Shown: positions 8,175 to 17,484, counted from the stretch's first letter. The stretch: 64,000 nucleotides of DNA from Lampropedia cohaerens (GCF_001005215.1 NZ_LBNQ01000033.1:181967-245966), one strand, 5' to 3'. The notes: generated by a model from the sequence alone, not told the origin. Numbers and translations are program-made.

Positions 8175-9197
8175 ATGAAACAAACCGTTGCACAACAGCG
8201 TGCCAGTCTGCGGCGGGCATTGGGCTGGCTCCGGGGCTGGGGCTCTCTTGGCCCGGGTGCGCGCTTGGCGGCGCTGGGGGCACTGGCGGTGCTGTGCGCC
8301 GCGCTGTACCTCACCTTGCAGGTGCGCACGGACTGGGCGTTCACGCTGCGCTACCGCGGCGCGCGGCTGGCGGCGATGGGGCTGGTGGCGTACGCAATTG
8401 GGGTTTCAACGGTGCTGTTTCACAGCATCACGCACAACCGCATCCTCACGCCTGCCATCATGGGGTTTGATGCGCTTTACCTGCTGATCCAGACGGGGCT
8501 GGCGTTTGCGTTTGGCATGACGGCGGTGCTGGCCTTTAACCCGACGCTCAAGTTCGTGGGCGAGACGGCAGCGATGGTGCTGCTGGCGTGGCTGCTGTTT
8601 CGCAGCCTGTTTTCCGGCGCGGTACGCAGTCTGCACCTGATGCTGCTGGTCGGGGTGGTGCTGGGCGTACTGTTTCGCGCGCTCACCGGCTTGATGTTGC
8701 GGTTGATCGATCCGAATCAGTTCGGCACACTGCAGGATCGCTTCTTTGCCAGCTTCAACCTCATGGCCACGCACTTGCTGTGGTCGGCTGCGGCCGTGCT
8801 GGCGCTGACCTCGCTGTTTCTCTGGCGCATCCGCCGCAGTTTCGATGTGATTGCGCTTGGCCGCGATCTGGCCATCAGCCTGGGCGTGGACTATCCGAAA
8901 CGGGTGATGCAGATACTGTTTTGCATCGCAGTGCTGGTGTCGGTTTCGACGGCGCTGGTCGGGCCGGTCACTTTCCTCGGCCTGCTGGTGGCAAACCTGG
9001 CGTACCTGTTGCTGGGCGACATGCGCCATCGCTACACGTTGCCGGCCGCCGTGCTGCTCGGGGCGATTGCCCTGGTGGGCGGGCAGCTGATCCTCGAACA
9101 TGGCCTGGGCTACAACTCGGCGCTGAGCATGGTCATCGAATTCGTCGGTGGCATGGCATTCCTGGTGTTGCTGTTGCGCGGCCAGCGCACGCGCTAA
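8175..9197 (+). CDS. siderophore ABC transporter permease 2, FatC type
   Basis: A 340-residue FecCD-family permease (ARLAAMGLVAYAIGVSTVLFHSITHNRILTP; LGRDLAISLGVDYPKRVMQ), partner of the preceding permease. An alternative ATG at 8142 would overlap the upstream gene by 28 bases; 8175 leaves a normal 5-base gap, so I prefer it. The stop codon TAA overlaps the first base of a half-copy of a dispersed repeat (AGAACCTGTT), which fills the 21-base gap to the ATPase gene. Confidence 0.92.
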   Translation: MKQTVAQQRASLRRALGWLRGWGSLGPGARLAALGALAVLCAALYLTLQVRTDWAFTLRYRGARLAAMGLVAYAIGVSTVLFHSITHNRILTPAIMGFDALYLLIQTGLAFAFGMTAVLAFNPTLKFVGETAAMVLLAWLLFRSLFSGAVRSLHLMLLVGVVLGVLFRALTGLMLRLIDPNQFGTLQDRFFASFNLMATHLLWSAAAVLALTSLFLWRIRRSFDVIALGRDLAISLGVDYPKRVMQILFCIAVLVSVSTALVGPVTFLGLLVANLAYLLLGDMRHRYTLPAAVLLGAIALVGGQLILEHGLGYNSALSMVIEFVGGMAFLVLLLRGQRTR

Positions 9198-9220
9198 GAA
9201 CCTGTTCAAAGTCTCTTCAT
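9197..9220 (+). repeat. half-copy of the AGAACCTGTT repeat, after fatC
   Basis: AGAACCTGTTCAAAGTCTCT begins on the last base of the fatC stop codon. It matches the stop-proximal end of the full repeats at 38288-38466 and 58710-58875 over its first ten bases, then diverges. It occupies the whole gap before the ATPase gene. Confidence 0.55.
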
Positions 9221-9977
9221 GATCGAAATCGAGCAAGTCACCAAACGCTATGGCACGACGCCGGTGGTCGATAGCGTGACGCTGACCCTGCCCAAGGGAG
9301 GGGTGACCTCCATCATCGGGCCCAACGGCGCCGGCAAGTCGACGTTGCTGTCCATGGTCAGTCGTCTGTTGCCGATGAGCGCAGGCTGTGTGCGCGTGGA
9401 CGGACTGGACGTCAGCCACACGCCGAGCGACGTGTTGGCGCGCAAACTGGCCATCCTGCGCCAGGACAACCCGATGACGCTGCGGCTGAAGGTGCGTGAT
9501 CTGGTTGCGTTCGGGCGCTTTCCGCATTCCAAGGGGCGACTGCTGCCCGGCGATGAGCAGCATGTTCACAATGCTCTGAACCATCTTGAGCTGACGGATC
9601 TGGCGGACCGCTACCTGGACGAGCTCTCGGGTGGGCAGCGCCAGCGCGCTTTTGTGGCAATGGTGATGTGCCAGGACACCGATTACGTACTGCTGGACGA
9701 GCCCCTCAACAACCTCGACATGCACCATGGCGTGGCGATGATGCGGCTGCTGCGCGAACTGGCCGATGTGCATGGTAAGACGGTGGTCATCGTCATTCAC
9801 GACATCAACTTTGCCTCCACCTATTCGGACCGCATCATTGCCATGAAGAAGGGCCGCGTGGCTTTTGCGGGGACGCCAGCGGAGCTGATCCGGCCCGAGG
9901 TTCTCAGGCCCCTGTATGAGCTGGACATCGCGGTGCACGAGATCGAGGGGCAGCGCATCTGCACGTTCTACCGTTAG
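9219..9977 (+). CDS. siderophore ABC transporter ATPase, FatE type
   Basis: A 252-residue cytosolic ATPase that powers the FatD/FatC-type permease pair. Walker A GPNGAGKST is at about residue 33, signature LSGGQRQRAFVAM at about 137, Walker B VLLDEPLNNLD at about 157, followed by a switch His in VVIVIHDINFA. It resembles the FecE/VctC/YclP group of iron-siderophore ATPases. Last gene of the fatB-D-C-E operon; its TAG stop is overlapped by another copy of the AGAACCTG half-repeat. Confidence 0.93.
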   Translation: MIEIEQVTKRYGTTPVVDSVTLTLPKGGVTSIIGPNGAGKSTLLSMVSRLLPMSAGCVRVDGLDVSHTPSDVLARKLAILRQDNPMTLRLKVRDLVAFGRFPHSKGRLLPGDEQHVHNALNHLELTDLADRYLDELSGGQRQRAFVAMVMCQDTDYVLLDEPLNNLDMHHGVAMMRLLRELADVHGKTVVIVIHDINFASTYSDRIIAMKKGRVAFAGTPAELIRPEVLRPLYELDIAVHEIEGQRICTFYR

Positions 9978-10000
9978 AACCTGCTTACGGTCTTTTTATG
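9976..10000 (+). repeat. half-copy of the AGAACCTG repeat, after fatE
   Basis: AGAACCTGCTTACGGTCTTT starts on the last two bases of the fatE TAG stop. It resembles the full repeat terminus AGAACCTGTTGACGATCTTC with a few changes. Same orientation as the upstream gene, as for the other copies at stop codons. Confidence 0.55.
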
Positions 10001-10106
10001 CATCGCCATCGTACCTGCGCAAAGCACGCTTGCCGGTGGCCTGCGGGCAAGGTACAATTGCCGGTTTTGCAAACAACATCCACAAACCTTTTAAGGACAC
10101 ACTGAG

Positions 10107-10403
10107 ATGGCAACCAAGCCCGCCAAGAAGAACCCGCGCCTTGCCTCTGGCCGCAAGCGCGCCCGCCAGAATGTGGCACTGAATGCAGCCAACACGTCGC
10201 TGCGCTCGAAGTACCGCACCTACATCAAGAATGTCGAGAAGGCCGTTGCCACTGGCGACAAGGCCAAGGCCGCTGAAGCCTTTGTCAAGGCGCAGAGCGT
10301 CATTGACAGCATCGCCGACAAGGGCATCTTCCACAAGAACAAGGCCGCACGCGACAAGAGCCGTCTGTCGGCCAAGGTCAAGGCCCTGGCACAGGCTGCC
10401 TGA
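10107..10403 (+). CDS. rpsT: 30S ribosomal protein S20
   Basis: A 98-residue Lys/Arg/Ala-rich protein that binds 16S rRNA in the small subunit. [39 protein letters not shown] and [24 protein letters not shown] follow the form seen across Burkholderiales. AAGGA stands at the right distance before the ATG. It is monocistronic, followed by two hairpins. In this group S20 is usually a single-gene unit, often autoregulated; no leader structure was examined here. Confidence 0.97.
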   Translation: MATKPAKKNPRLASGRKRARQNVALNAANTSLRSKYRTYIKNVEKAVATGDKAKAAEAFVKAQSVIDSIADKGIFHKNKAARDKSRLSAKVKALAQAA

Positions 10404-10435
10404 TTTCCCCGAATTTCCATTTTTTTGAAAAAGCA

Positions 10436-10457
10436 CGGAGTTCGCCTTTGAACTCCG
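10436..10457 (+). terminator. hairpin after rpsT without U-run
   Basis: Perfect 8-bp stem CGGAGTTC/GAACTCCG with a 6-base loop, 33 bases after rpsT. There is no T-run after it, so it is more likely an RNA-stabilising hairpin than the terminator itself. Confidence 0.5.
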
Positions 10458-10487
10458 CCGTTTGATCAGGGTGCGCTGTTTGCAATG

Positions 10488-10520
10488 AAAAACCGTCTGG
10501 AGCGATCCAGGCGGTTTTTT
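10488..10520 (+). terminator. rho-independent terminator of rpsT
   Basis: ACCGTCTGGA pairs with TCCAGGCGGT around a GCGA loop (one G-T pair) and is followed by TTTTTT. The A-run before the stem makes it possibly bidirectional. Confidence 0.88.
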
Positions 10521-10620
10521 CATGGGCGTGCTGCGAACAGCTTGACGGTGAGTTCGTGCGTATGATGCGCGTGGCGCTGCCGTGCAGCGCGCACCTTGCA
10601 TTTCCTTTCTCTTTTCAGCC

Positions 10621-11508
10621 ATGCCCCAGCGCAGTGAAGCCCATGTCGGCCTGATGTACGCCTTAGCCGCCTACGGCTCCTGGGGCTTGATGACGATTTA
10701 CTGGAAGTGCGTCAGCTGGATGCCGAGTCTGGAGCTGATCGCCCACCGCGTGCTGTGGACGGTGGTGCTGATGGTGCCGCTGCTGGTGGCCATGGGCAAC
10801 TGGCGTGAGTTGCTGCAGGTGATGCGGCACAGGCGGTTGCTGGGCATCTTGTTCGTGACCGCGGCGCTGATCTCGGTCAACTGGCTGGGGTTTGTCTGGG
10901 CGGTCAACAGCGGGCGCGTGCTGCAGGCCAGTCTGGGCTATTTCATCAATCCGCTGTTGAGCGTGCTGCTGGGCGTAGCCTTGCTCGGTGAGCGGTTGCG
11001 TGTCGCGCAGTGGCTGGCGATTGCACTGGCCGGCGTGGGCGTGCTGTGGCTGGTCATCTGGCAGGGCGAGGTGCCCTGGATAGGGCTGATGCTGGCGGGT
11101 ACGTTTGCGGTGTACGGGTTGCTGCGCAAGTTCACGCCGGTCTCAGCCACGGTCGGGCTGACGGTCGAATCGGCTCTGATTGCCCCGATTGCGCTGGGGT
11201 ATTTGCTGTGGTCGGCTGATGCCGCGGGCGGCAGTCATTTTCTCAGCCATGGCTGGGGCGGGGCAGTGCTGGTGGCGCTCAGCGGCGTGCTGACTGCCGC
11301 GCCGTTGCTGTGGTTTGCCAACGCAGCGCGCAGGCTGTCGCTGACGACATTGGGGCTGGTGCAGTACGTGGCGCCGACGACGCAGCTGTTGCTGGGGGTG
11401 TTTGCCTTCCACGAGAACTTCACCGTGAATCACCTCATCGCCTTCGGCTGGATCTGGGCGGGGCTGGCGGTATTTTCCGCGCATGCGCTGCTGCGTGCAC
11501 GGCGGTGA
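10621..11508 (+). CDS. rarD: RarD-type EamA transporter
   Basis: A 295-residue inner-membrane protein of the drug/metabolite transporter superfamily. The RarD subgroup is marked by MYALAAYGSWGLMTIYWK at the N terminus, ELIAHRVLWTVVLM, ISVNWLGFVWAVNSGRVLQASLGYFINPL and LGLVQYVAPTTQLLLGVF. About ten transmembrane helices are expected. RarD was linked to chloramphenicol sensitivity in older work, but its substrate is not established. The start at 10621 is preferred over an in-frame codon at 10582, which would add an unconserved leader. Confidence 0.9.
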   Translation: MPQRSEAHVGLMYALAAYGSWGLMTIYWKCVSWMPSLELIAHRVLWTVVLMVPLLVAMGNWRELLQVMRHRRLLGILFVTAALISVNWLGFVWAVNSGRVLQASLGYFINPLLSVLLGVALLGERLRVAQWLAIALAGVGVLWLVIWQGEVPWIGLMLAGTFAVYGLLRKFTPVSATVGLTVESALIAPIALGYLLWSADAAGGSHFLSHGWGGAVLVALSGVLTAAPLLWFANAARRLSLTTLGLVQYVAPTTQLLLGVFAFHENFTVNHLIAFGWIWAGLAVFSAHALLRARR

Positions 11509-11642
11509 TGGCACGTGCTGGCAGCTCACGCTGCGCGGAGCGGGAACAGGTGCCGGGCGCCTGCGTCGCCATCAGGGTGCCTGTGGCTGATTGGGATGAG
11601 TCGCGCATTGTCGGTGGGCCCATGGACTGGGGTCGGCCGCGC

Positions 11643-12341
11643 TCACACGGCCAGCAGCGCCCGCACATCATCGCTGCCCATCTGGGCATGTTCGCCCTGA
11701 GCGACGACCTCGCCGCGATTGAGCACGACGAAGCGGTCGGCCAGCTCGTGCGCGAAGTCGAAGTACTGCTCGCACAGCAGGATGGCGATATCGCCCCGGC
11801 CCTTGAGCATCTGGATGACGCGGCCAATGTCCTTGATGATCGACGGCTGGATGCCTTCGGTGGGTTCATCCAGGATGATGAGCCTGGGTTCTGCCACCAG
11901 TGCGCGGGCAATGGCCAGCTGCTGTTGCTGCCCGCCTGACAGGTCGCCGCCACGGCGCGCCAGCATGCTCTTGAGCACCGGGAACAGCTCGTAGATTTCC
12001 TCCTTGATGGCCTTGGCGCGGCTGGATGGGAACCGCGCCATGCCCATCAGGATGTTTTCCTCCACCGTCAGGCGCGCAAAGATGTCGCGGCCTTGTGGCA
12101 CGTAGGCCATGCCCAGCCCCGCGCGCCGGTGTGGCGGCAGGCGGGCGATGTCCTGTCCGTCAAAGGTGATGCTGCCGCTGGCGATGGGTAGCACGCCCAT
12201 CAGGCACTTGAGCAGTGTGGTCTTGCCCACGCCGTTGCGCCCCAGCAGTGCCATGCATTCGCCGGCGCGCACGTCCATGCTGACGCCGCGCAGAGTGTGG
12301 CTGCCACCGTAGTATTGGTTGATTTGCTTGACTTCCAGCAT
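11643..12341 (-). CDS. urtE: urea ABC transporter ATPase UrtE
   Basis: A 232-residue LivF-like ATPase, one of two that drive high-affinity urea uptake. Walker A GRNGVGKTT, signature LSGGQQQQLAIARAL and Walker B LIILDEPTEG are present; the opening MLEVKQINQYYGGSHTLRGV is typical of UrtE. Last gene of urtABCDE, 88 bases after urtD. No strong terminator was seen between its stop and the convergent rarD. Confidence 0.94.
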   Translation of the reverse strand: MLEVKQINQYYGGSHTLRGVSMDVRAGECMALLGRNGVGKTTLLKCLMGVLPIASGSITFDGQDIARLPPHRRAGLGMAYVPQGRDIFARLTVEENILMGMARFPSSRAKAIKEEIYELFPVLKSMLARRGGDLSGGQQQQLAIARALVAEPRLIILDEPTEGIQPSIIKDIGRVIQMLKGRGDIAILLCEQYFDFAHELADRFVVLNRGEVVAQGEHAQMGSDDVRALLAV

Positions 12342-12429
12342 GCCAGTCTTTCATTGGATGGGGTGTGGGCCGGATGTGTGGGCAGGCCGGTGGCGACGGC
12401 GCACGCATGCCTGGCCGCGGACCTTTGCG

Positions 12430-13296
12430 CTACCGCCCCAGGTACACCTCGATCACGCGCTCGTCGCTTTGCACTTCGTCCATCGTGCCTTCGGCCAGCA
12501 CCGATCCTTCGCACAGCACGGTGACCTTGCCGCCCTGCGCGATCTGGGCAACGAAGTCCATGTCGTGCTCGACCACCATCAGCGAGTGCTTGCCCTTGAG
12601 GGTGTTGAACAGCTCGCCGGTGCGCTCGGTCTCGGCATCGGTCATGCCTGCGACGGGTTCATCAAGCAGCAGCAGCTTGGGCTCCTGCATCAGCAGCATG
12701 CCGATTTCCAGCCACTGTTTCTGACCATGCGAGAGCAGGCCGGCCGGGCGGCGATAGGCCTGCATCAGGCCAACGGTCTCAAGCACTTCGGCGATGCGGT
12801 CTGCCTGCTCGCCATTGAGGCGTGCGCGCAGAATCGGCCAGACGCGCTTGTCGGCCTTCATCGCCAGCTCCAGGTTCTCCAGCACCGTGTGTTCCTCGAA
12901 CACGGTGGGGCGCTGAAACTTGCGGCCGATGCCTGCATTGGCAATCTGTGTTTCGCTCATCTTCGTCAGGTCCAGGTTCTGGCCGAAGAAGGCGCTGCCG
13001 CTGGTAGGGCGGGTCTTGCCGGTGATGACATCCATCATCGTGGTCTTGCCCGCGCCATTGGGGCCGATGATGCAGCGCAACTCGCCCACACCGATATCCA
13101 GCGAGAGGTTGTTGATGGCGCGAAAGCCGTCAAAGACGACGCTGACGTTCTCCAGATACAGGATGACGCCATGCGAGGTATCCACCCCCTCGCTGGCAGG
13201 GCGGCCATAGCTGGCCTGACCGCCGAGGTGGTTTTCCGGGTCGGGCTGGCCGGCTGTGGCTGTGGCCGTATCCACCAGTGCGCGTGCTTCAGTCAT
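12430..13296 (-). CDS. urtD: urea ABC transporter ATPase UrtD
   Basis: A 288-residue LivG-like ATPase. After an N-terminal extension of about 45 residues come YLENVSVVFDGFRAINNLSLDI, Walker A GPNGAGKTT, the UrtD-type signature LSHGQKQWLEIGMLL and Walker B LLLLDEPVAGM. It overlaps the urtC stop by 8 bases, so translation is coupled. It pairs with UrtE to power the UrtB-UrtC channel. Confidence 0.94.
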   Translation of the reverse strand: MTEARALVDTATATAGQPDPENHLGGQASYGRPASEGVDTSHGVILYLENVSVVFDGFRAINNLSLDIGVGELRCIIGPNGAGKTTMMDVITGKTRPTSGSAFFGQNLDLTKMSETQIANAGIGRKFQRPTVFEEHTVLENLELAMKADKRVWPILRARLNGEQADRIAEVLETVGLMQAYRRPAGLLSHGQKQWLEIGMLLMQEPKLLLLDEPVAGMTDAETERTGELFNTLKGKHSLMVVEHDMDFVAQIAQGGKVTVLCEGSVLAEGTMDEVQSDERVIEVYLGR

Positions 13297-14416
13297 GGGC
13301 AGCTCCCTTGCGGCGGGCCAGCAGCTTGCGCACCAGGCCGACGATGCCTTGCGGCAGGAAAATGGTCACCAGCACGAACAGCGCTCCCAGCGCGTAGAGC
13401 CAGTATTCAGGCATGGCACTCGTGAACCAGGTTTTCAGCCCGTTGACGGCGCCGGCGCCGATGATGGGGCCGATCAGCGTGCCGCGCCCGCCAGTGGCAA
13501 CCCATATGACCATCTCGATCGAGTTGGCTGGTGACATCTCGGACGGGTTGATGATGCCAACCTGTGGTACGTAGAGTGCGCCCGCAATGCCGCAGATGAT
13601 GGCCGAGAGCGTCCACACGAACAGCTTGAAGCCCAGCGGTTCATAGCCCAGAAAGCGCACGCGGCTTTCGGCATCGCGCACGGCGGTGAGTACGCGGCCA
13701 TACTTGGATTGCACCAGCGCCCGTGAGGCGATCAGCGTGGCAAACAGCACAGCCAGCGTGACCCAGAACAGGGCGGCGCGCGTGCCGGCGGCGGTCAGGT
13801 CAAAACCGAGAATGCGGCGGAAGTCGTTGAAGCCGTTGGTGCCGCCCAGTCCCGTCTCGTTGCGGAAGAACAGCAACATGGCCGCAAACGTCAGCGCCTG
13901 GGTGATGATGGAGAAATACACGCCTTTGATGCGCGAACGGAACGCGAAGTAGCCGAACACGAAGGCCAGCACGCCTGGCACCAGCACTACCAGCACCATG
14001 GCCCAAAGGAAATGGCCGGTGCCCCACCAGAACCAGGGGTAGTCGCTCCAGCCCAGAAAGCCCATGAAGCCTGGCATGGCCTGGTCCTGGCTCGCCGCAG
14101 TGACGCGCACCAGATACATGCCGTGCGCATAGCCACCCAGCGCAAAGAAAATGCCATGGCCCAGTGAGAGAATGCCCGCATAGCCCCAGACCAGATCCAG
14201 CGCTAGCGCCGCCAGCGCATAGCACATGAACTTGCCCAGCAGCGCAATGGTGTGGGCCGGGATGTGCAGCGTGTGGCCGGGCTCGAAGATGAGGTTCAGC
14301 AGCGGCAGCAGGGCAAGGACGAGACAGGCGGCCAGCAGCGCCGTCCACATCGCGGGAGAAAACAGCCGCGGACGGGTGACGGCCAGCATGTCTTGGTAAG
14401 TGACGGGGGTGTTCAT
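13289..14416 (-). CDS. urtC: urea ABC transporter permease UrtC
   Basis: A 375-residue LivM-type multi-spanning permease. The start at 14416 has AAGGAG at ideal spacing and a 4-base ATGA overlap with the urtB stop. Family features include ALDLVWGYAGILSLGHGIFFALGGYAHGMYLVR, RSRIKGVYFSIITQAL and GTLIGPIIGAGAVNGL. The reading frame continues open far upstream inside urtB, but that part is a frame shadow. Confidence 0.94.
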   Translation of the reverse strand: MNTPVTYQDMLAVTRPRLFSPAMWTALLAACLVLALLPLLNLIFEPGHTLHIPAHTIALLGKFMCYALAALALDLVWGYAGILSLGHGIFFALGGYAHGMYLVRVTAASQDQAMPGFMGFLGWSDYPWFWWGTGHFLWAMVLVVLVPGVLAFVFGYFAFRSRIKGVYFSIITQALTFAAMLLFFRNETGLGGTNGFNDFRRILGFDLTAAGTRAALFWVTLAVLFATLIASRALVQSKYGRVLTAVRDAESRVRFLGYEPLGFKLFVWTLSAIICGIAGALYVPQVGIINPSEMSPANSIEMVIWVATGGRGTLIGPIIGAGAVNGLKTWFTSAMPEYWLYALGALFVLVTIFLPQGIVGLVRKLLARRKGAAHD

Positions 14417-16050
14417 TCCACGCTCCTTCCCTTGGGCGCAAACAGGCCTTGCGGGCGTTTCTGGATGAACAGCACGATCAGCACGAGAATGGCGATTTTT
14501 GCCAGCACTGCGCCGGAGAACGGCTCGATGAACTTGCCGATCGCACCCAGGCCAAAGGCCGCGATCACGGTGCCGGCCAGCTGGCCCACACCGCCGAGCA
14601 CCACGACCATGAAGGAATCGATGATGTAGGCGCGGCCCAGATCGGGCCCCACATTGCCCAGCTGCGATAGCGCCACGCCACCTAGCCCGGCAATGCCGGC
14701 ACCCAGGCCGAAGGTCAGCATGTCCACCCGCCCGGTGGGCACGCCCACGCAGTCGGCCATACGGCGGTTCTGCGTGATGGCGCGCACGAACAGGCCCAGC
14801 CGCGTGTGGTTGAGCAGCAGCCAGACAAACAGCACGACCAGCAGCGAGAACGCGATGACAGCCAGCCGGTTGTAGCTGAGTACCAGCCCGTTCATGACTT
14901 CGACACCACCGGAGAGCCAACCAGGGTTGGCCACCTCGACGTTCTGCGCCCCAAACAGGCTGCGCACGGCCTGCATCAGGATCAGGCTGATGCCCCAGGT
15001 GGCCAGCAGGGTCTCCAGCGGGCGACCGTAGAGCCAGCGGATCACGGTGCGCTCCAGTACCATGCCCACGCAGGCGGTGGCGACAAAGGCCACCGGCAGC
15101 GCGGCGATCACGTACCAGTCGAGCCAGCCCGGCGCCCACTGGCGAAACGCCATCTGCACCACATAGGTGGCATAGGCGCCGATCATCAGGAATTCCCCGT
15201 GGGCCATGTTGATGACGCCCATCAAACCGAAGATGATGGCCAGCCCCAGCGCGGCCAGCAGCAGGACGCTGCCAAGGCTCAGGCCGTAGAAGGCGTTGCC
15301 GACCCACTGCACGGTACGCACATGGGCGTCGATGGCGGCCACCGCTTGGGCTGCTGCGGCGCGCACTTCGGCATCAGGTTCGCGCCACTGACCGCCTTCC
15401 TGGCGCGTCAGGGCCTCAAGTGCGCTGCGAAATGATGCGTCCTTGAGTCGTCCCAGCGTCTGCACGGCCTGCAGGCGGGTGGCGGAATCGCTGCTTTGCA
15501 GCTCAAGGTTTGCCTTGGCAACTTCCAGCGCATCGCGCACCCGGGCATTGGACTCGCGCTGCAATGCTGCTTGAATGGCCGGCAGCAGTTGCGTGTCATC
15601 GCTGTTGCGCAGCTGCTGTGCGGCGGCCAGACGCTGCTGGCTGTCCTGCGCATGCAGCTGCTTGGTCGCCAGTGCCAGTGCAAGGGCGCGCCGCAGGCGG
15701 TTGTTGATGGTAATGCGGCGGGCATCGCCTGGCATGGCGGTGATGGCGCCATTGGCGACGTTGGTGGCGGAGCCGTCGGGCTGTTCGATCCACAGCTGTC
15801 CGTCGGGCGTTGCTCGCAACAGGCCGTCCTGCATGGCCCGCAGCACGGTTTCAGCCATGGGATCATCAAGTAACCCCATGCTGGCAATGGCGTCCGCGCG
15901 AGCGCTGATGGAACCGGTGGCCAATTGCTGGAGCAAGCCGGCTTCCAACGCCGCATGGCTTTGCTGCGGCAGCCAGGCCAGCACACTCAGTGCCAGCACG
16001 GCTGCCCAGCGGTGCAGCAGGCCGGACCAGGAAAGAATGGTGATACGCAT
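14413..16050 (-). CDS. urtB: urea ABC transporter permease UrtB
   Basis: About 545 residues: a signal-anchored periplasmic N-terminal extension of roughly 250 residues (ALEAGLLQQLATGSISARADAI onward) followed by a LivH-type permease domain. The long extension with helical repeats is a known feature that separates UrtB from amino-acid permeases. The permease part shows GLSLGSVLLLAALGLAIIFGLMGVINMAHGEFLMIGAYATY. Start choice is between 16050 (MRITIL, which gives a normal signal sequence) and 16086; neither has a strong ribosome site. Confidence 0.92.
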   Translation of the reverse strand: MRITILSWSGLLHRWAAVLALSVLAWLPQQSHAALEAGLLQQLATGSISARADAIASMGLLDDPMAETVLRAMQDGLLRATPDGQLWIEQPDGSATNVANGAITAMPGDARRITINNRLRRALALALATKQLHAQDSQQRLAAAQQLRNSDDTQLLPAIQAALQRESNARVRDALEVAKANLELQSSDSATRLQAVQTLGRLKDASFRSALEALTRQEGGQWREPDAEVRAAAAQAVAAIDAHVRTVQWVGNAFYGLSLGSVLLLAALGLAIIFGLMGVINMAHGEFLMIGAYATYVVQMAFRQWAPGWLDWYVIAALPVAFVATACVGMVLERTVIRWLYGRPLETLLATWGISLILMQAVRSLFGAQNVEVANPGWLSGGVEVMNGLVLSYNRLAVIAFSLLVVLFVWLLLNHTRLGLFVRAITQNRRMADCVGVPTGRVDMLTFGLGAGIAGLGGVALSQLGNVGPDLGRAYIIDSFMVVVLGGVGQLAGTVIAAFGLGAIGKFIEPFSGAVLAKIAILVLIVLFIQKRPQGLFAPKGRSVE

Positions 16051-16150
16051 GCTTGGAAGGCGTTGGTCGTATGGGGAAGGCGTCATGCTGCTGCACAATC
16101 GACGCGCGCCAGCTGCAGCGATGGCAGGCTGCCGCGTATGGCGCGCGGGG

Positions 16151-16210
16151 GCGGTGCCGAAGCGGAATTTCGCAGCACCGCCGCTGCCGCCGCAAATGCA
16201 GTGGCAGCGG
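16151..16210 (-). terminator. hairpins in the urtA-urtB gap, possible attenuator
   Basis: Two alternative stems fill the 171-base gap after urtA: GCGGTGC/GCACCGC (16151-16157 with 16175-16181) and CCGCTGCC/GGCAGCGG (16181-16188 with 16203-16210). Neither is followed by a T-run. Such hairpins often let a binding protein be made in excess over its membrane genes; here this is inference. Confidence 0.4.
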
Positions 16211-16221
16211 GCAGGTCCGCC

Positions 16222-17484
16222 TTACTTCGCGGGCGCCGTATCCGGCTTGTTCGCGTTGCCCTCGATGTAGGGACTCCAGGGCTGGGCGCGGATTGGCCCT
16301 TCGGTTTGCCATACCACGTCAAACTGCCCATCCTCGCGGATCTCGCCGATGTAGACCGGCTTGTGCAGATGGTGATTGGTCTCGTCCATCTTGATGGTGA
16401 AGCCGTTCGGTGCGTCGAAGGTCTGACCACCCACCGCATCGATCACGGCATCGACGTCGGTGGTGCCTGCTTTTTCGACCGCTTGCTTCCACATGTTGAT
16501 GCCGATGTAAGTGGCTTCCATCGGGTCGTTGGTGACGGCGGTGTCTGCGTTGGGCAGGTTGTTCGCCTTGGCGTAGGCCTTCCACTTGGCAACGAACGCC
16601 GCATTGGTGGGGTTGTCCAGCGACTGGAAGTAGTTCCACGCTGCCAGGTGGCCTACCAGCGGCTTGGTGTCCACGCCGCGCAGTTCTTCCTCGCCGACCG
16701 AGAATGCCACGACTGGTACTTCGGTGGCGGACAGGCCTGCATTGCCCAGTTCACGGTAGAACGGTACGTTGGAGTCGCCGTTGATGGTGGACACTACGGC
16801 AGTCGGCCCACCCGCTGCAAAGCGCTTGATGTCGGCAATGATGGTCTGGTAGTCAGAATGGCCAAATGGGGTGTAGACCTCCATGATGTCATCGTCGCTG
16901 ATGCCCTTGGTATGCAGGAAGGCACGCAGGATCTTGTTGGTCGTGCGTGGGTAGACGTAGTCGGTACCCAGCAGCACGAATCGCTTGGCGCCGCCGCCGT
17001 CCTCACTGAGCAGGTACTCGACGGCTGGAATCGCCTGCTGGTTGGGCGCGGCGCCGGTGTAGAACACGTTGCGCTCCAGCTCCTCGCCTTCGTACTGCAC
17101 CGGATAGAACAGCAGGCCGTTGAGCTCCTTGAACACCGGCAGCACCGCCTTGCGCGAGGCGGACGTCCAGTTGCCGAACACCACCGCCACCTTTTCCTGC
17201 GCGAGCAGCTCGCGGGCCTTTTCGGCAAACATCGGTTCGCTGGAAGCCGGATCGACCACAACGGGCTCCAGCTGCTTGCCCAGCACGCCGCCATTGGCGT
17301 TGATTTCTTCGATGGTCATCAACGCCACGTCCTTGAGTGCCGTCTCGGAAATGGCCATGGTGCCCGTCAGCGAATGCAGGATGCCGACCTTGATGGTGTC
17401 TTGCGCGAAGGCCGGCAGGGACAGTCCGGCAGTAGCCAGCAGGGTGGCGGCGGTCAGTTGCTTGAGAACGAATCTGCGTTGCAT
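16222..17484 (-). CDS. urtA: urea-binding protein UrtA
   Basis: A 420-residue periplasmic substrate-binding protein of the amide-urea family. A signal peptide (RRFVLKQLTAATLLATAGLSLPAFA) is followed by DTIKVGILHSLTGTMAISETALKDV, AVVFGNWTSASRKAVLPV, LLFYPVQYEGEE and ATYIGINMWKQAVEKAG, all diagnostic for UrtA rather than leucine-binding proteins. First gene of urtABCDE; the operon is preceded by a sigma-54 promoter and NtrC-like sites, which fits uptake of urea as a nitrogen source. No urease genes lie in this window. Confidence 0.95.
   Translation of the reverse strand: MQRRFVLKQLTAATLLATAGLSLPAFAQDTIKVGILHSLTGTMAISETALKDVALMTIEEINANGGVLGKQLEPVVVDPASSEPMFAEKARELLAQEKVAVVFGNWTSASRKAVLPVFKELNGLLFYPVQYEGEELERNVFYTGAAPNQQAIPAVEYLLSEDGGGAKRFVLLGTDYVYPRTTNKILRAFLHTKGISDDDIMEVYTPFGHSDYQTIIADIKRFAAGGPTAVVSTINGDSNVPFYRELGNAGLSATEVPVVAFSVGEEELRGVDTKPLVGHLAAWNYFQSLDNPTNAAFVAKWKAYAKANNLPNADTAVTNDPMEATYIGINMWKQAVEKAGTTDVDAVIDAVGGQTFDAPNGFTIKMDETNHHLHKPVYIGEIREDGQFDVVWQTEGPIRAQPWSPYIEGNANKPDTAPAK

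Noticed and set aside
8406..9938. Long minus-strand frame (510 codons) across fatC and fatE
   Set aside because: Gln/His-rich translation without motifs, entirely antisense to confident transporter genes.
14417..15307. In-frame N-terminal extension of urtC inside urtB
   Set aside because: Composition is not that of a permease, and a strong ribosome site with an ATGA overlap places the urtC start at 14416.
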